From positions 34,274 to 98,273 of the forward strand of contig NZ_NBYK01000003.1 in the NCBI RefSeq assembly GCF_002197985.1: a stretch of 64,000 nucleotides of DNA. The letters run 5' to 3'. A program made the position numbers and the translations under genes. This DNA is from Halopseudomonas aestusnigri (GTDB taxonomy: Bacteria; Pseudomonadota; Gammaproteobacteria; Pseudomonadales; Pseudomonadaceae). Positions 9,336 through 17,841 of the stretch are shown piece by piece; the stretch's first letter is position 1, and every line of letters starts with the position of its first letter. Under the pieces are notes generated by a model. The model did no database searches, had not been told where the DNA came from, and worked only from the letters and a program-made list of their open reading frames with translations.

Positions 9336-12143
9336 ATGAGCCTGCCTGCCGATTTTCTGACCGGCGCCCGTCGCCTGATTCCGCCCGAGCGGCTGTTCGA
9401 CGATCCGCTGTCGACTCTGGCGTTTGGCACCGACGCCAGCTTTTATCGGCTGATTCCCAAACTGGTGGTGCGGGTCGAGTCGGAGGCGGAGGTGGTGCGT
9501 CTGTTGCATCTGGCCACCCGGCATAAGGTGCCGGTCACTTTCCGTGCGGCCGGCACCAGTCTGTCCGGGCAGGCGATCAGTGACTCGGTACTGATCGTGC
9601 TGGGTGATTACTGGAACGGCCGCGAGATTCGCGACGGTGGTAATCAGATTCGCCTTCAGCCCGGCGTAATCGGCGCGCAGGCCAACGCGGTACTGGCGCC
9701 GCTGGGGCGCAAGATCGGGCCGGACCCGGCTTCGATCAACGCCTGCAAGATCGGCGGCATCGTCGCCAACAACGCCAGTGGCATGTGCTGCGGCACGGCG
9801 CAGAACAGCTACCAGACGCTGGCTGGTATGCGTCTGGTGCTGGCCGATGGCACCGTGCTGGACAGCGAAGACGAACGCGGTGTGGCGGCCTTCCGCCAAA
9901 GTCACGGCGCGCTGCTTGAGCAACTGGCCGAGCTGGGCCGCGAAACCCGCGCCAATACCGCGCTGGCCGAGCGGATTCGCCACAAGTATCGGCTGAAGAA
10001 CACCACCGGTTTGTCGCTTAACGCGCTGGTCGATTTTGACGATCCGCTGGATATCCTCACCCACCTGATGGTCGGCTCTGAAGGCACCCTCGGTTTTATC
10101 AGCTCGGTGACCTACAACACCGTGCCCGAATACCCGCACAAGGCCAGTGCGCTGATCGTGTTTCCGGATGTGGACACCTGCTGCCGCGCGGTACCGGTGC
10201 TCAAGCAGCAGCCGGTGGCTGCGGTGGAGCTGCTGGATCGCCGCAGTCTGCGCTCGGTGCAGAACCAGCCGGGCCTGCCGGACTGGGTCGCCGCGCTGTC
10301 GGACGGCGCCTGCGCGCTGCTGATCGAGTCGCGCGCCGCCAGCCAGTCGCTGCTGCACGAGCAACTGGCGCAGATCCGCGCGGCGCTGGCCCCGTTCCCG
10401 ATCGAGCAGCAGGTCGATTTCACCGAAGATCCGGCGGTCTCCGGCCAGCTGTGGGCGATCCGCAAGGGCACCTTCCCGGCGGTCGGTGCGGTGCGCGCGA
10501 CCGGGACCACCGTGATCATCGAAGACGTTACGTTCCCGGTGGAGCAATTGGCTGCGGGCGTGCACCGGTTGATCGCGCTGTTCGAGAAGCACGGCTACGA
10601 CGAGGCGATCATCTTTGGCCACGCGCTGGAGGGCAACCTGCACTTTGTGTTTACCCAAGGGTTCGAGGACCCGGCCCAAGTCGCCCGTTATGAAGCCTTC
10701 ATGGGCGATGTGGCCGAGCTGGTCGCGGTCGAATTCGGCGGCTCACTGAAGGCCGAGCATGGCACCGGCCGCAATATGGCACCGTTCGTCGAGCAGGAGT
10801 GGGGCAGCGACGCCTATCAGTTGATGTGGCGAATCAAGCGGCTGCTCGACCCGCAGGGCATTCTCAACCCGGACGTGGTGCTGTCCGATGACCCGCAGAT
10901 TCACCTGAAAAACCTCAAGCCGCTGCCGGCCGCGCACGACATCGTCGACAAGTGCATCGAGTGCGGGTTTTGTGAGCCAGTCTGCCCGAGCAATGGCCTG
11001 ACCCTGACGCCACGCCAGCGCATCGTCATCTGGCGCGACATACAGGCGAAAAAGCGCGCGGGTATCGATACCCGTGAGCTGGAAGCGGCTTACCAATACC
11101 AGGGCATCGACAGCTGCGCCGCGACCGGCCTGTGCGCCGAGCGCTGCCCGGTGGGCATTAACACCGGTGATCTGGTGCGCGAGCTGCGCGCCTCGCAGGC
11201 CAACCGCCCTGACAGCGCCGCGTGGCTGGCCAAACACTTTGCTGGCGCGCTCCGCGGTGTGCGCTTCACCTTGCGCGCTGCAGACCTGGCCCACCGTCTG
11301 CTCGGTGCGCCGCGTCTGCAGCGCTGGAGCGAGGGTGTGCGCAAGCTGTCTGGCGAGCGCCTGCCGAGCTGGACGCCGGCGCTGCCGCAGCCGGTCAAAC
11401 TGATTCCGCCGCTCGAGCAATGGCAAAGCGGCAAGCCGCGGGTGGTTTACCTGCCGGCCTGTATCTCGCGCAGCATGGGGCCGGCGCGCAGCGACAGCGA
11501 GCAGATGCCGCTTATCGACAAGACCCGGGCGCTGCTGGAAAAGGCGGGCTATGAAGTGGTACTGCCGGCGCAGCTCGATGGCTTGTGCTGCGGCCAGCCG
11601 TTTGCCTCCAAGGGCTATCCCGAGCAGGCCGAGGCCAAGCGCAACGAGCTGCTTGCAGCGCTGCGCGAGGCTAGCCGCAACGGTCAGGATCCGATCTACT
11701 GCGACACCAGCCCCTGTACGCTGAGTCTGATCAATGGCAAGGCCGATGGGTTGGATATCTTTGATCCGGTGCGCTTTATCCGAACCCATCTGTTCCAGCG
11801 ACTGGAGTTCACTCCCCAGGCCGGGGCGGTCGCGGTGCACGTAACCTGCAGTACCCAGCATCTGGGCGAGGGGCAGGCGCTGATCGAGATTGCCCGGCGC
11901 TGCAGTACCAACGTCGTGGTGCCGGAAGGGATTCACTGCTGCGGCTTTGCCGGCGACAAGGGCTTCAACCTGCCCGAGCTGAATGATCATGCACTGCGGA
12001 CGCTCAAGCCGGTGGTGCAGCATTGCAGCGAGGGGGTATCAACCAGCCGTACCTGCGAGATCGGGCTGTCCAGCCATAGCGGCGTGGACTATCACAGTCT
12101 GGTCTATCTGGTGGATCGGGTGACCAAGCCCGTCGCGCTCTAG
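9336..12143 (+). CDS. dld: FAD/4Fe-4S D-lactate dehydrogenase
   Basis: A 935-residue fusion. The N-terminal FAD-binding_4 domain (residues about 35-180, TFRAAGTSLSGQA) and the FAD-oxidase C-terminal domain (to about 470) are followed by two 4Fe-4S cysteine motifs (CIECGFCEPVCP near 537, CAATGLCAERCP near 592). Two CCG-type cysteine-rich repeats (LCCGQPF near 748, HCCGFAG near 866) close the protein. This architecture in lldPD operons of Pseudomonas is the NAD-independent D-lactate dehydrogenase, sometimes called lldE. It lets the cell use both lactate enantiomers under one regulator. Confidence 0.9.
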   Translation: MSLPADFLTGARRLIPPERLFDDPLSTLAFGTDASFYRLIPKLVVRVESEAEVVRLLHLATRHKVPVTFRAAGTSLSGQAISDSVLIVLGDYWNGREIRDGGNQIRLQPGVIGAQANAVLAPLGRKIGPDPASINACKIGGIVANNASGMCCGTAQNSYQTLAGMRLVLADGTVLDSEDERGVAAFRQSHGALLEQLAELGRETRANTALAERIRHKYRLKNTTGLSLNALVDFDDPLDILTHLMVGSEGTLGFISSVTYNTVPEYPHKASALIVFPDVDTCCRAVPVLKQQPVAAVELLDRRSLRSVQNQPGLPDWVAALSDGACALLIESRAASQSLLHEQLAQIRAALAPFPIEQQVDFTEDPAVSGQLWAIRKGTFPAVGAVRATGTTVIIEDVTFPVEQLAAGVHRLIALFEKHGYDEAIIFGHALEGNLHFVFTQGFEDPAQVARYEAFMGDVAELVAVEFGGSLKAEHGTGRNMAPFVEQEWGSDAYQLMWRIKRLLDPQGILNPDVVLSDDPQIHLKNLKPLPAAHDIVDKCIECGFCEPVCPSNGLTLTPRQRIVIWRDIQAKKRAGIDTRELEAAYQYQGIDSCAATGLCAERCPVGINTGDLVRELRASQANRPDSAAWLAKHFAGALRGVRFTLRAADLAHRLLGAPRLQRWSEGVRKLSGERLPSWTPALPQPVKLIPPLEQWQSGKPRVVYLPACISRSMGPARSDSEQMPLIDKTRALLEKAGYEVVLPAQLDGLCCGQPFASKGYPEQAEAKRNELLAALREASRNGQDPIYCDTSPCTLSLINGKADGLDIFDPVRFIRTHLFQRLEFTPQAGAVAVHVTCSTQHLGEGQALIEIARRCSTNVVVPEGIHCCGFAGDKGFNLPELNDHALRTLKPVVQHCSEGVSTSRTCEIGLSSHSGVDYHSLVYLVDRVTKPVAL

Positions 12144-12152
12144 CGGCTCACG

Positions 12153-12180
12153 GGTGGCAGGGCGGTGCGCCGCTGCCACC
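12153..12180. terminator. Hairpin between convergent dld and acyltransferase genes
   Basis: GGTGGCAG (12153-12160) pairs with CTGCCACC (12173-12180), and an inner GGCG/CGCC stem is offset by a one-base bulge. There is no T tract. It lies between two convergent 3' ends and may serve both, though termination is not certain. Confidence 0.5.
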
Positions 12181-12191
12181 GTGGACGCGGC

Positions 12192-12857
12192 TTACTCATC
12201 CTCCCAGCGCGCATCCCGTTTGGTGATGCACTGAGCCAGCAGGCCTTCCAGCGAGGTCTGCAAGTCCTGCATGAACGCGTTGCTGTCGTCACCCGGCAGC
12301 AGTGCTTCACCAATCACCACATCGGCGTTGAACGGCACGATCATCGAGCCGCCCTTGGGCAGTGCGCGCCCCAGGCCGTGCATGGCAATGGGGACGACCT
12401 GAGTGCCGGCGTGGCTGCGTGCCAGGTGGTAGACGCCCTTGCGCAGCGGCTGCAGCTGCTCCGGGTCGCCGCGGCTGCCCTCGGGGAACAGCAGCAGAAT
12501 CTGCCCATCGGCCAGCGCCTGCTGGCACTGCTCGAAGACCTGATCCTTGTCGACCTGGCCCTGCCGGTCGAGCGGGATGATGCCAATCAGATTCAGCGAC
12601 AGCCAACTGGTGAAGCGGTTGCGCAGGAAGTAATCCGCTGCCGCCACCGGGCGTACCCGGTGCAGCTCGCCGAGCGGATACAGGGCCATCAATACAAGGG
12701 TGTCCAGGTGGCTGTTGTGGTTGGCGGCCAGAATCGCCGGGCCGTGGCTGGGCAGGCGTTGCTTGTTGTAGATGTTCAGGCCAAGCAGCAGGTACACCAC
12801 CGGCTTGACGATCAGCAGAAAGAACAGCTGTTTGGGCAGGCGCTTGATCACGGACAT
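12192..12857 (-). CDS. PlsC-like lysophospholipid acyltransferase
   Basis: A 221-residue protein with a hydrophobic N-terminal segment and the acyltransferase signatures NHNSHLDT (HX4D catalytic motif, residues about 47-54) and FPEGSRGDPE (about 126-135). The family acylates the sn-2 position of lysophosphatidate or related acceptors. It is last in a four-gene minus-strand operon with CdsA-like and CDP-alcohol phosphatidyltransferase genes, 7 bp after the CdsA-like gene. Together they could make and modify a phospholipid; the acceptor is unknown. Confidence 0.85.
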   Translation of the reverse strand: MSVIKRLPKQLFFLLIVKPVVYLLLGLNIYNKQRLPSHGPAILAANHNSHLDTLVLMALYPLGELHRVRPVAAADYFLRNRFTSWLSLNLIGIIPLDRQGQVDKDQVFEQCQQALADGQILLLFPEGSRGDPEQLQPLRKGVYHLARSHAGTQVVPIAMHGLGRALPKGGSMIVPFNADVVIGEALLPGDDSNAFMQDLQTSLEGLLAQCITKRDARWEDE

Positions 12858-12864
12858 GGCGGCC

Positions 12865-13821
12865 TCAGTAGGTGGTGTAAACGAGGAAGTGGAAGAACAG
12901 CGGCGCGGTATACATCAGGCTGTCGATACGGTCGAGGATGCCGCCGTGGCCCGGAATCAGCTGGCTGGTGTCCTTGATGCGCAGGTCACGCTTGACCGCG
13001 GAAACGGTCAGATCGCCGATGAAGCCGGCCAGGCCGATCAGCAGGCCCGCGGCCAGACCGAGACCCCAGCCGAGCGGCGTCAGCCAGGGAGCCAGCACGG
13101 CGCCGAGCACGGTGGTGGTGGCGACGCCACCGAGAAAACCGGCCCAGGTCTTGTTCGGGCTGATTGCCGGGACAATCTTGCGGTTGCCGAACTTCTTGCC
13201 CCAGATGTACTGGGCCACGTCGTTGAACTGGGTCAGGAACACCAGATACAGCACCAGACCAACGCCGCCGCCCGCCGGGTTTTCATCGGCGGGCAGCATC
13301 AGCAGATAGGCGACGTGGCTGATGGCGAACACCGTGGTCATGGTTGCCCACTGATAGGAGCCGACCGCGCGAATGAAGCCCTTGGTTTCACCCAGCATCA
13401 AGAGGCCGAAGGGAATCAGCAGGAACAGGTAGACCGGAATGAAGACGATAAACATCCCGTACCAGCCCAGTCCAACCCAGTAGTACTGCAGCGGTACGGC
13501 CAGATACAGCGCGAGAATCAGCCGGCGGTCGGTCACGCGTACCGGCAGAATCGAGAAGAACTCACGTAGGGCGATAAAGCTCAGGATGGTGAAGAAGACC
13601 AGCGAGGCGGTGGGGCCAATCATCAGTGCGGTAAACACCACGCCGACCATTACCCACCAGGAGTTGATGCGCTGTTTCAGCTCCAGATAGCCGTCGTCGC
13701 TCAGGCGCGGGCGCAGGATCAGTTGGGTGATGCTGGCGATCACCAGCATGGCGACCACCACCATCATGGCGTTCAGCGTATTAGGTGTGAGGTCGAGCAT
13801 AAAGGGCAGGCCGATATCCAT
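12865..13821 (-). CDS. CdsA-like phosphatidate cytidylyltransferase
   Basis: A 318-residue polytopic membrane protein with about eight hydrophobic segments. The C-terminal cytidylyltransferase signature is present: SAVKRDLRIKDTSQLIPGHG followed by GILDRIDS. The enzyme makes CDP-diacylglycerol from phosphatidate and CTP. It shares one base with the CDP-alcohol phosphatidyltransferase gene, whose product would consume CDP-diacylglycerol. It is probably a paralogue of the essential CdsA, which normally sits in the rseP/dxr cluster, and resembles E. coli YnbB by context. Confidence 0.87.
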   Translation of the reverse strand: MDIGLPFMLDLTPNTLNAMMVVVAMLVIASITQLILRPRLSDDGYLELKQRINSWWVMVGVVFTALMIGPTASLVFFTILSFIALREFFSILPVRVTDRRLILALYLAVPLQYYWVGLGWYGMFIVFIPVYLFLLIPFGLLMLGETKGFIRAVGSYQWATMTTVFAISHVAYLLMLPADENPAGGGVGLVLYLVFLTQFNDVAQYIWGKKFGNRKIVPAISPNKTWAGFLGGVATTTVLGAVLAPWLTPLGWGLGLAAGLLIGLAGFIGDLTVSAVKRDLRIKDTSQLIPGHGGILDRIDSLMYTAPLFFHFLVYTTY

Positions 13822-14477
13822 TATTCAATCCCCCGGCGTTGCAGGCGCAGATAGGCGCCGATCAGACGGCGCAAAACCGTCAGGCCGCTGCCGACGGCGA
13901 TGATAATCAGGCTGACCCAAAGGATCAGCCCCGGGTGCTGCCAAAGCGGATCGAATACCGACAGTACGCAGGCGCCGGTCAGCAGGGCCATGCGTTGCTG
14001 CTTGGCCATCGGCCCGCGGAAGTCGGCTGGCAGCCCGAGCGAGACACCGAGTACGCGTACATAGGCGGTCATCACGGCCAGCAGTGCGCCGAGCCAGGCC
14101 AGCCACTGGGCCGACTCGAAACCGGGCAGGGCAAAGCCGCAGGCGACGATCAGCAGCGGATCGGCGATGCGATCCGGGACATCGTTGAACAGCTCGCCTG
14201 CCGGTGTCTGCTTGCCGCCCTCCATCGCCACCATGCCGTCGAACAGGTTGCATAACAGGCGCAGCTGAATGCACAGGGCGGCGACGATCAGCCAGATGGA
14301 GCGCTCGCCCCCCGCCTGCTGGCCGGACCAGACCAGCGCGGCCGCGCCGGCCAGTGCGCAGACCACGCTGAGTACGGAAATCTGATTGGGGGTAACGCTG
14401 CGCTGGCTGAGCCAGGCGGCGAAGCGGTTCATGATCCGCTGATCGCGGATCTTCAGTGGGCGGCGATTGCTGGTCAT
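13821..14477 (-). CDS. CDP-alcohol phosphatidyltransferase family protein, variant motif
   Basis: A 218-residue membrane protein starting at the ATG at 14477, which overlaps the upstream stop by 4 nt; a longer frame exists but lacks support. The family signature D-x2-DG-x2-AR-x8-G-x3-D-x3-D is present in altered form: CNLFDGMVAM and later GELFNDVPD. Asn replaces the first and third metal-binding Asp, and Met replaces the Arg. I recall the same Asn changes in E. coli YnbA, so this is probably a conserved subfamily rather than damage. The transferred alcohol is unknown. Confidence 0.82.
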   Translation of the reverse strand: MTSNRRPLKIRDQRIMNRFAAWLSQRSVTPNQISVLSVVCALAGAAALVWSGQQAGGERSIWLIVAALCIQLRLLCNLFDGMVAMEGGKQTPAGELFNDVPDRIADPLLIVACGFALPGFESAQWLAWLGALLAVMTAYVRVLGVSLGLPADFRGPMAKQQRMALLTGACVLSVFDPLWQHPGLILWVSLIIIAVGSGLTVLRRLIGAYLRLQRRGIE

Positions 14478-14905
14478 GGTGTCTCGTTGTTGAGGGTGAG
14501 GGTGAGGGCGCGGGCCTGGCGATGCAGGCGCACGCTCAGAAACAGGCAGTAGGCGAAGGCCATGCTGCTCGGAGGAATGATGGTCTGCCAGAGCGCGGGT
14601 GTCTGATGCCAGCTGTGCAGCAGGTAGAGCAGGGTGAAGCTGACGCCGACGATCAGTAGTGCCGGCAGCAGCATGCGCAGCGGGTTGTCCGGCAGGCGGC
14701 GAAACAGTGTGGTGACGGCCATGGCCATCAGCAGGGTGAGAACGGCGCTGAAGGTGCCTTGCAGCAGGCCGGCCATCAGCGCATGTGACGTATCGTTGTG
14801 CCAATTGGCAAACAGGGCCCATGCGCCCCAGATCAGGAAGGCGAGCAGCGCTGCGACCAGGCGGCCGCGCCAACTGTTGGCGTTATCCGGGGTTGTTGCA
14901 GACAT
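14474..14905 (-). CDS. Four-helix membrane protein of unknown function
   Basis: A 143-residue protein with four predicted membrane helices (residues about 14-30, 42-65, 76-95, 104-125) and a basic C-terminal tail. I do not recognise a named family. Its stop overlaps the start of the phosphatidyltransferase gene by 4 nt, so it heads the phospholipid operon and is translationally coupled to it. It may be an assembly or substrate-binding subunit, but that is only context. Confidence 0.7.
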   Translation of the reverse strand: MSATTPDNANSWRGRLVAALLAFLIWGAWALFANWHNDTSHALMAGLLQGTFSAVLTLLMAMAVTTLFRRLPDNPLRMLLPALLIVGVSFTLLYLLHSWHQTPALWQTIIPPSSMAFAYCLFLSVRLHRQARALTLTLNNETP

Positions 14906-15043
14906 GTACGCTCCCTGTCACTGCACGACGCCGGCACAGGCCGGGTGGGGGAGAATAACCCGATGACGTCAGGCAGGCGAGCCCTGCGCTGCACTGATGT
15001 GAAGCAGCGCAAGACTCTTTGTGGCGGGCACGGTTGACGCAGC

Positions 15044-15643
15044 TCAGTAGGGCGGGGCGTTGCCGCAATCGCTGGATTGCCAGCGGCTGATCTGCCGATG
15101 AGACAGGGTTACCTCGCCATCGCCGGGGTCGGCATCCGGGCCGAGTAAGCCGGCCGGCAGCGCATAGGCGCCCTGGCCATTGAAAGTAGAGCGCATTTCA
15201 GTGCTGGAGAGCATTTCAATTGTGCCGCTCATGTCGCCGGTGAACCCGTCAGGATCGTTGCAGCGACCGGTGAATTCCAGGGCGTCAGCGCTGGACTGGC
15301 TGATCTTGAAGTCGCATTTGGGCATGTTCTCCCGTGCATCGCGCAGCAGGGCTTGCGGGTCGGTCAGGGTTTTTGCAATGTCGGCTGTAATGCATTGGCG
15401 TTCCCCAACCTGTTCTTCAGTACCGAGCATTTCCTCGGCCATGGCCCGTTGCTCCGGAGGGAGGCTGTTGAGCATGTTGGTGCGCATTTCGCGCATACGC
15501 GCCTGCATATCGACACCGTTGATCAGGGTGGTACTTTCGCTGATCCACAGGCCCGGCTTTGGCGAGGTGTCGAGCTGCTGGGCGCAGAGCAGGGCAGGAG
15601 CAAAGGCGAGGGTGGAGAGCAGTGCAAGCCGTGGCAGAGTCAT
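15044..15643 (-). CDS. DUF3617 family exported protein
   Basis: A 199-residue protein with a signal peptide (TLPRLALLSTLAFAPALLCA) and a DUF3617 domain, shown by the opening PKPGLWISESTT, the paired Cys in ERQCITAD and MPKCDFKI, and RCNDPDGFTGDM. Family members are periplasmic or outer-membrane proteins of unknown role, often next to unrelated genes. It stands alone here, between the phospholipid operon and rhlE on the same strand. No partner can be named. Confidence 0.8.
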   Translation of the reverse strand: MTLPRLALLSTLAFAPALLCAQQLDTSPKPGLWISESTTLINGVDMQARMREMRTNMLNSLPPEQRAMAEEMLGTEEQVGERQCITADIAKTLTDPQALLRDARENMPKCDFKISQSSADALEFTGRCNDPDGFTGDMSGTIEMLSSTEMRSTFNGQGAYALPAGLLGPDADPGDGEVTLSHRQISRWQSSDCGNAPPY

Positions 15644-15740
15644 GAAACGGTCCTTGTGACGTAAATACCTTCAAGGACTATAGCCGCTGATGAAGCTGCT
15701 GTGCAGCGTTGATGATGCGGGGCGTGATCGTTGCACAAAA

Positions 15741-15765
15741 AAACGGGGGCGCATGGCCCCCGTTT
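15741..15765 (-). terminator. Intrinsic terminator after rhlE
   Basis: A stem pairs 15741-15750 with 15756-15765. Read on the minus strand, the stem is followed by a T run (15737-15743 as A on the plus strand). It lies 12 bp past the rhlE stop codon. Confidence 0.9.
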
Positions 15766-15776
15766 CGTTTTCGACC

Positions 15777-17420
15777 TCAGCGTGGGCCGAGCAATGCCGG
15801 CTTTTCGCGCTGCGGGCGGCCACCCGGTTTGCCTTTGGCCGGTTTACGCTCCTCGACCTCCGGCTCAATGCGGTTGCCGAGTGCCTGACGGCGGCGTTCA
15901 ATCGCAACCGGATCTTCCGGCGCGTGAATGCCGGGCATGACGCGTGGCTGGCCGGCTGCGCGCTGTCGTTGCTGATGCGGACGTTGCTCGCCGCGCTGGC
16001 GGTCGTCGCGACGCTGGCCGCGTGGCTGGCCGTTTCCGCCGTTACCCTTGCCGCCGTTGCCGGCATTCCCGCCGTTCGCGCGGGCGCCCTGGCCTTGGCC
16101 TTGGCCTTGCGATTGGCCTTGGCCTTGGCTGGTGCGTTTGGCGGCCTGGCCACCCTGGCCGCGGTTGTTGCGCGCACCGCCATTGCTGTTGCTGCGCGCG
16201 TTCTGGCCACGCGGGCGCTCGCTGCGTTCGCCACGCTCACGCTCCGGGCGATCACTGTTCAGCTCAGCCTGGGCGGGCGGCTCGAATCCTTCCAGTGTGC
16301 CTTCTTCAATACGTTGCCTGGTCATGCGCTCGATCGCGCGCAGCAGCTTGTCTTCGTCCGGGCTGACCAGCGACACCGCTTCGCCGCTGCGGCCGGCGCG
16401 GCCGGTGCGGCCGATGCGGTGGACGTAGTCTTCCGAGACGTTGGGCAGCTCGAAGTTGATCACGTGGGGCAGCTGATCAATGTCGAGGCCGCGGGCGGCG
16501 ATATCGGTAGCTACCAGAATGCGCAGGGTGTTGGCCTTGAAGTCGGCCAGTGCCTTGGTGCGTGCGCTCTGGCTCTTGTTGCCATGAATCGCCGCCGCCG
16601 GCAGACCGTTCTTGACCAGGTACTCGGCCAGACGGTTGGCTCCGTGTTTGGTGCGGGTAAAGATCAGCACCTGTTCCCAGGCGCCCTGGGTGATCAGATG
16701 GGCGACCAGCGCACGCTTGTGGCCGGCAGCAACGCGGTAGACCTTTTGATTGATGCGCTCGACGGTGGTATTCGGCGGCGTGACTTCGATACGCGCCGGG
16801 TTGTCGAGCAGCTTGTTGGCCAGATCGGTGATGTCTTTCGAGAAGGTCGCGGAGAACAGCAGGTTCTGACGCTTGGCCGGCAGCTTGGCGATGACCTTCT
16901 TCACGTCATGGACAAAGCCCATGTCGAGCATGCGGTCGGCTTCGTCCAGCACCAGTACCTCTACCTGCGACAGATCGACAGCCTTCTGACCGACCAGGTC
17001 AAGAAGGCGGCCCGGGCAGGCAACCAGAATATCGAGGCCGGGAGCGATGGCTTTCATCTGCGGGTTGGCGCCAACGCCACCAAAGATGCAGGTGGACTTG
17101 AGCGGCAGCTCGGTAGCATAGGCGCGAATGCTGTCGTGCACCTGAGCTGCCAGCTCGCGGGTCGGGGTAAGTACCAGCACGCGAACCTGTTTGGCGCCCG
17201 GGCGCTTGCCGGCGGGCTCGCCAGCGGGGAACAGACGTTCGATAACCGGAAGTGCAAAACCGGCGGTCTTGCCGGTGCCGGTCTGTGCCGCAACCATCAG
17301 GTCGCGGCCTTCGAGAACAGCCGGAATCGCTTGCAGCTGAACCGGGGTGGGCTTGGTGTAACCAGTGGCTGCCACGGCGCGTACCAACGCGTCCGACAGG
17401 CCCAAGGAGGCAAAGGACAT
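15777..17420 (-). CDS. rhlE: DEAD-box RNA helicase RhlE
   Basis: A 547-residue ATP-dependent RNA helicase. The Q motif ([12 protein letters not shown]), Walker A (AQTGTGKT, about residue 46), DEAD box ([13 protein letters not shown]), SAT motif (LFSATFS) and motif VI ([10 protein letters not shown]) are intact. After about residue 375 comes a long disordered Arg/Gly/Gln/Asn-rich tail with a [14 protein letters not shown] run, typical of RhlE proteins in ribosome assembly and RNA decay. The tail DNA contains hexanucleotide repeats at about 16089-16130. A leader of about 370 bases precedes it. Confidence 0.93.
   Translation of the reverse strand: MSFASLGLSDALVRAVAATGYTKPTPVQLQAIPAVLEGRDLMVAAQTGTGKTAGFALPVIERLFPAGEPAGKRPGAKQVRVLVLTPTRELAAQVHDSIRAYATELPLKSTCIFGGVGANPQMKAIAPGLDILVACPGRLLDLVGQKAVDLSQVEVLVLDEADRMLDMGFVHDVKKVIAKLPAKRQNLLFSATFSKDITDLANKLLDNPARIEVTPPNTTVERINQKVYRVAAGHKRALVAHLITQGAWEQVLIFTRTKHGANRLAEYLVKNGLPAAAIHGNKSQSARTKALADFKANTLRILVATDIAARGLDIDQLPHVINFELPNVSEDYVHRIGRTGRAGRSGEAVSLVSPDEDKLLRAIERMTRQRIEEGTLEGFEPPAQAELNSDRPERERGERSERPRGQNARSNSNGGARNNRGQGGQAAKRTSQGQGQSQGQGQGQGARANGGNAGNGGKGNGGNGQPRGQRRDDRQRGEQRPHQQRQRAAGQPRVMPGIHAPEDPVAIERRRQALGNRIEPEVEERKPAKGKPGGRPQREKPALLGPR
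16089..16130 (-). repeat. Hexanucleotide repeat in the rhlE tail
   Basis: CAAGGC-type six-base units, read on the minus strand, encode Gln-Gly pairs in the disordered C-terminal tail. Copy-number change would keep frame and only change tail length. Confidence 0.75.
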
Positions 17421-17841
17421 TCAGAATAACCCTGTGATGGCCGTTGCGAACGTGCAGAGGGCAGCGGGCAGGTGTCTGGCACCGTGCGGCTGCCGCGTGT
17501 CCGTGCGGCCTGGAATGAAAGAAAGCAGTGTGTGACGTCGCACGCGCGCTACCAGGGCTCAGCGACACCGGCGCTTGGCAATGGCGTACGGGAAATGCCC
17601 CGGACAGACCGTGCCGAACAGTCGATTGGTGCTTGAGCGCTCGCCCTGAGTGACTGTCGCGGTCAACCGCTCTCTGCGTGGCGGTGGTGCGACGGGTCCT
17701 GGCATGTCTTCGATAGTGCGCCTGATGCGCAGTTGATCGGAAGGCCAGAGAGCATGCGGAGTTGTTCAGTGCTTCCTGAAGCCCGGCGAGTATAACAGAA
17801 AGGGAGCCGCCGCATAGTGCCGACTGGCAGGCGCTGCCTGA
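17421..17841 (-). other. Gene-free stretch, probable rhlE leader
   Basis: A 421-bp region between rhlE and the upstream solute-binding protein gene, both on the minus strand. I see no gene. A TATACT hexamer on the minus strand near 17788-17793 could be a -10 box, giving rhlE a leader of roughly 360 nt. Long leaders are known for cold-shock and helicase genes, but no specific motif was recognised. Confidence 0.4.

Noticed and set aside
8394-10679. A 761-codon minus-strand open frame opposite lldD and dld
   Set aside because: It is antisense to two clear genes with strong motifs; its sequence is low-complexity Gln/Arg/His-rich, as expected from the GC bias of the reverse frame.
13821-14477. 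Phosphatidyltransferase as a dead pseudogene
   Set aside because: The frame is complete, tightly coupled to its neighbours and the Asn changes recall the YnbA subfamily.
16089-16130. Hexanucleotide repeat in rhlE as a phase-variation switch
   Set aside because: Six-base steps keep the reading frame, so length change cannot switch the gene off.
15690-17429. A long plus-strand open frame opposite rhlE
   Set aside because: RhlE has all DEAD-box motifs on the minus strand; the plus frame has no recognisable domain.
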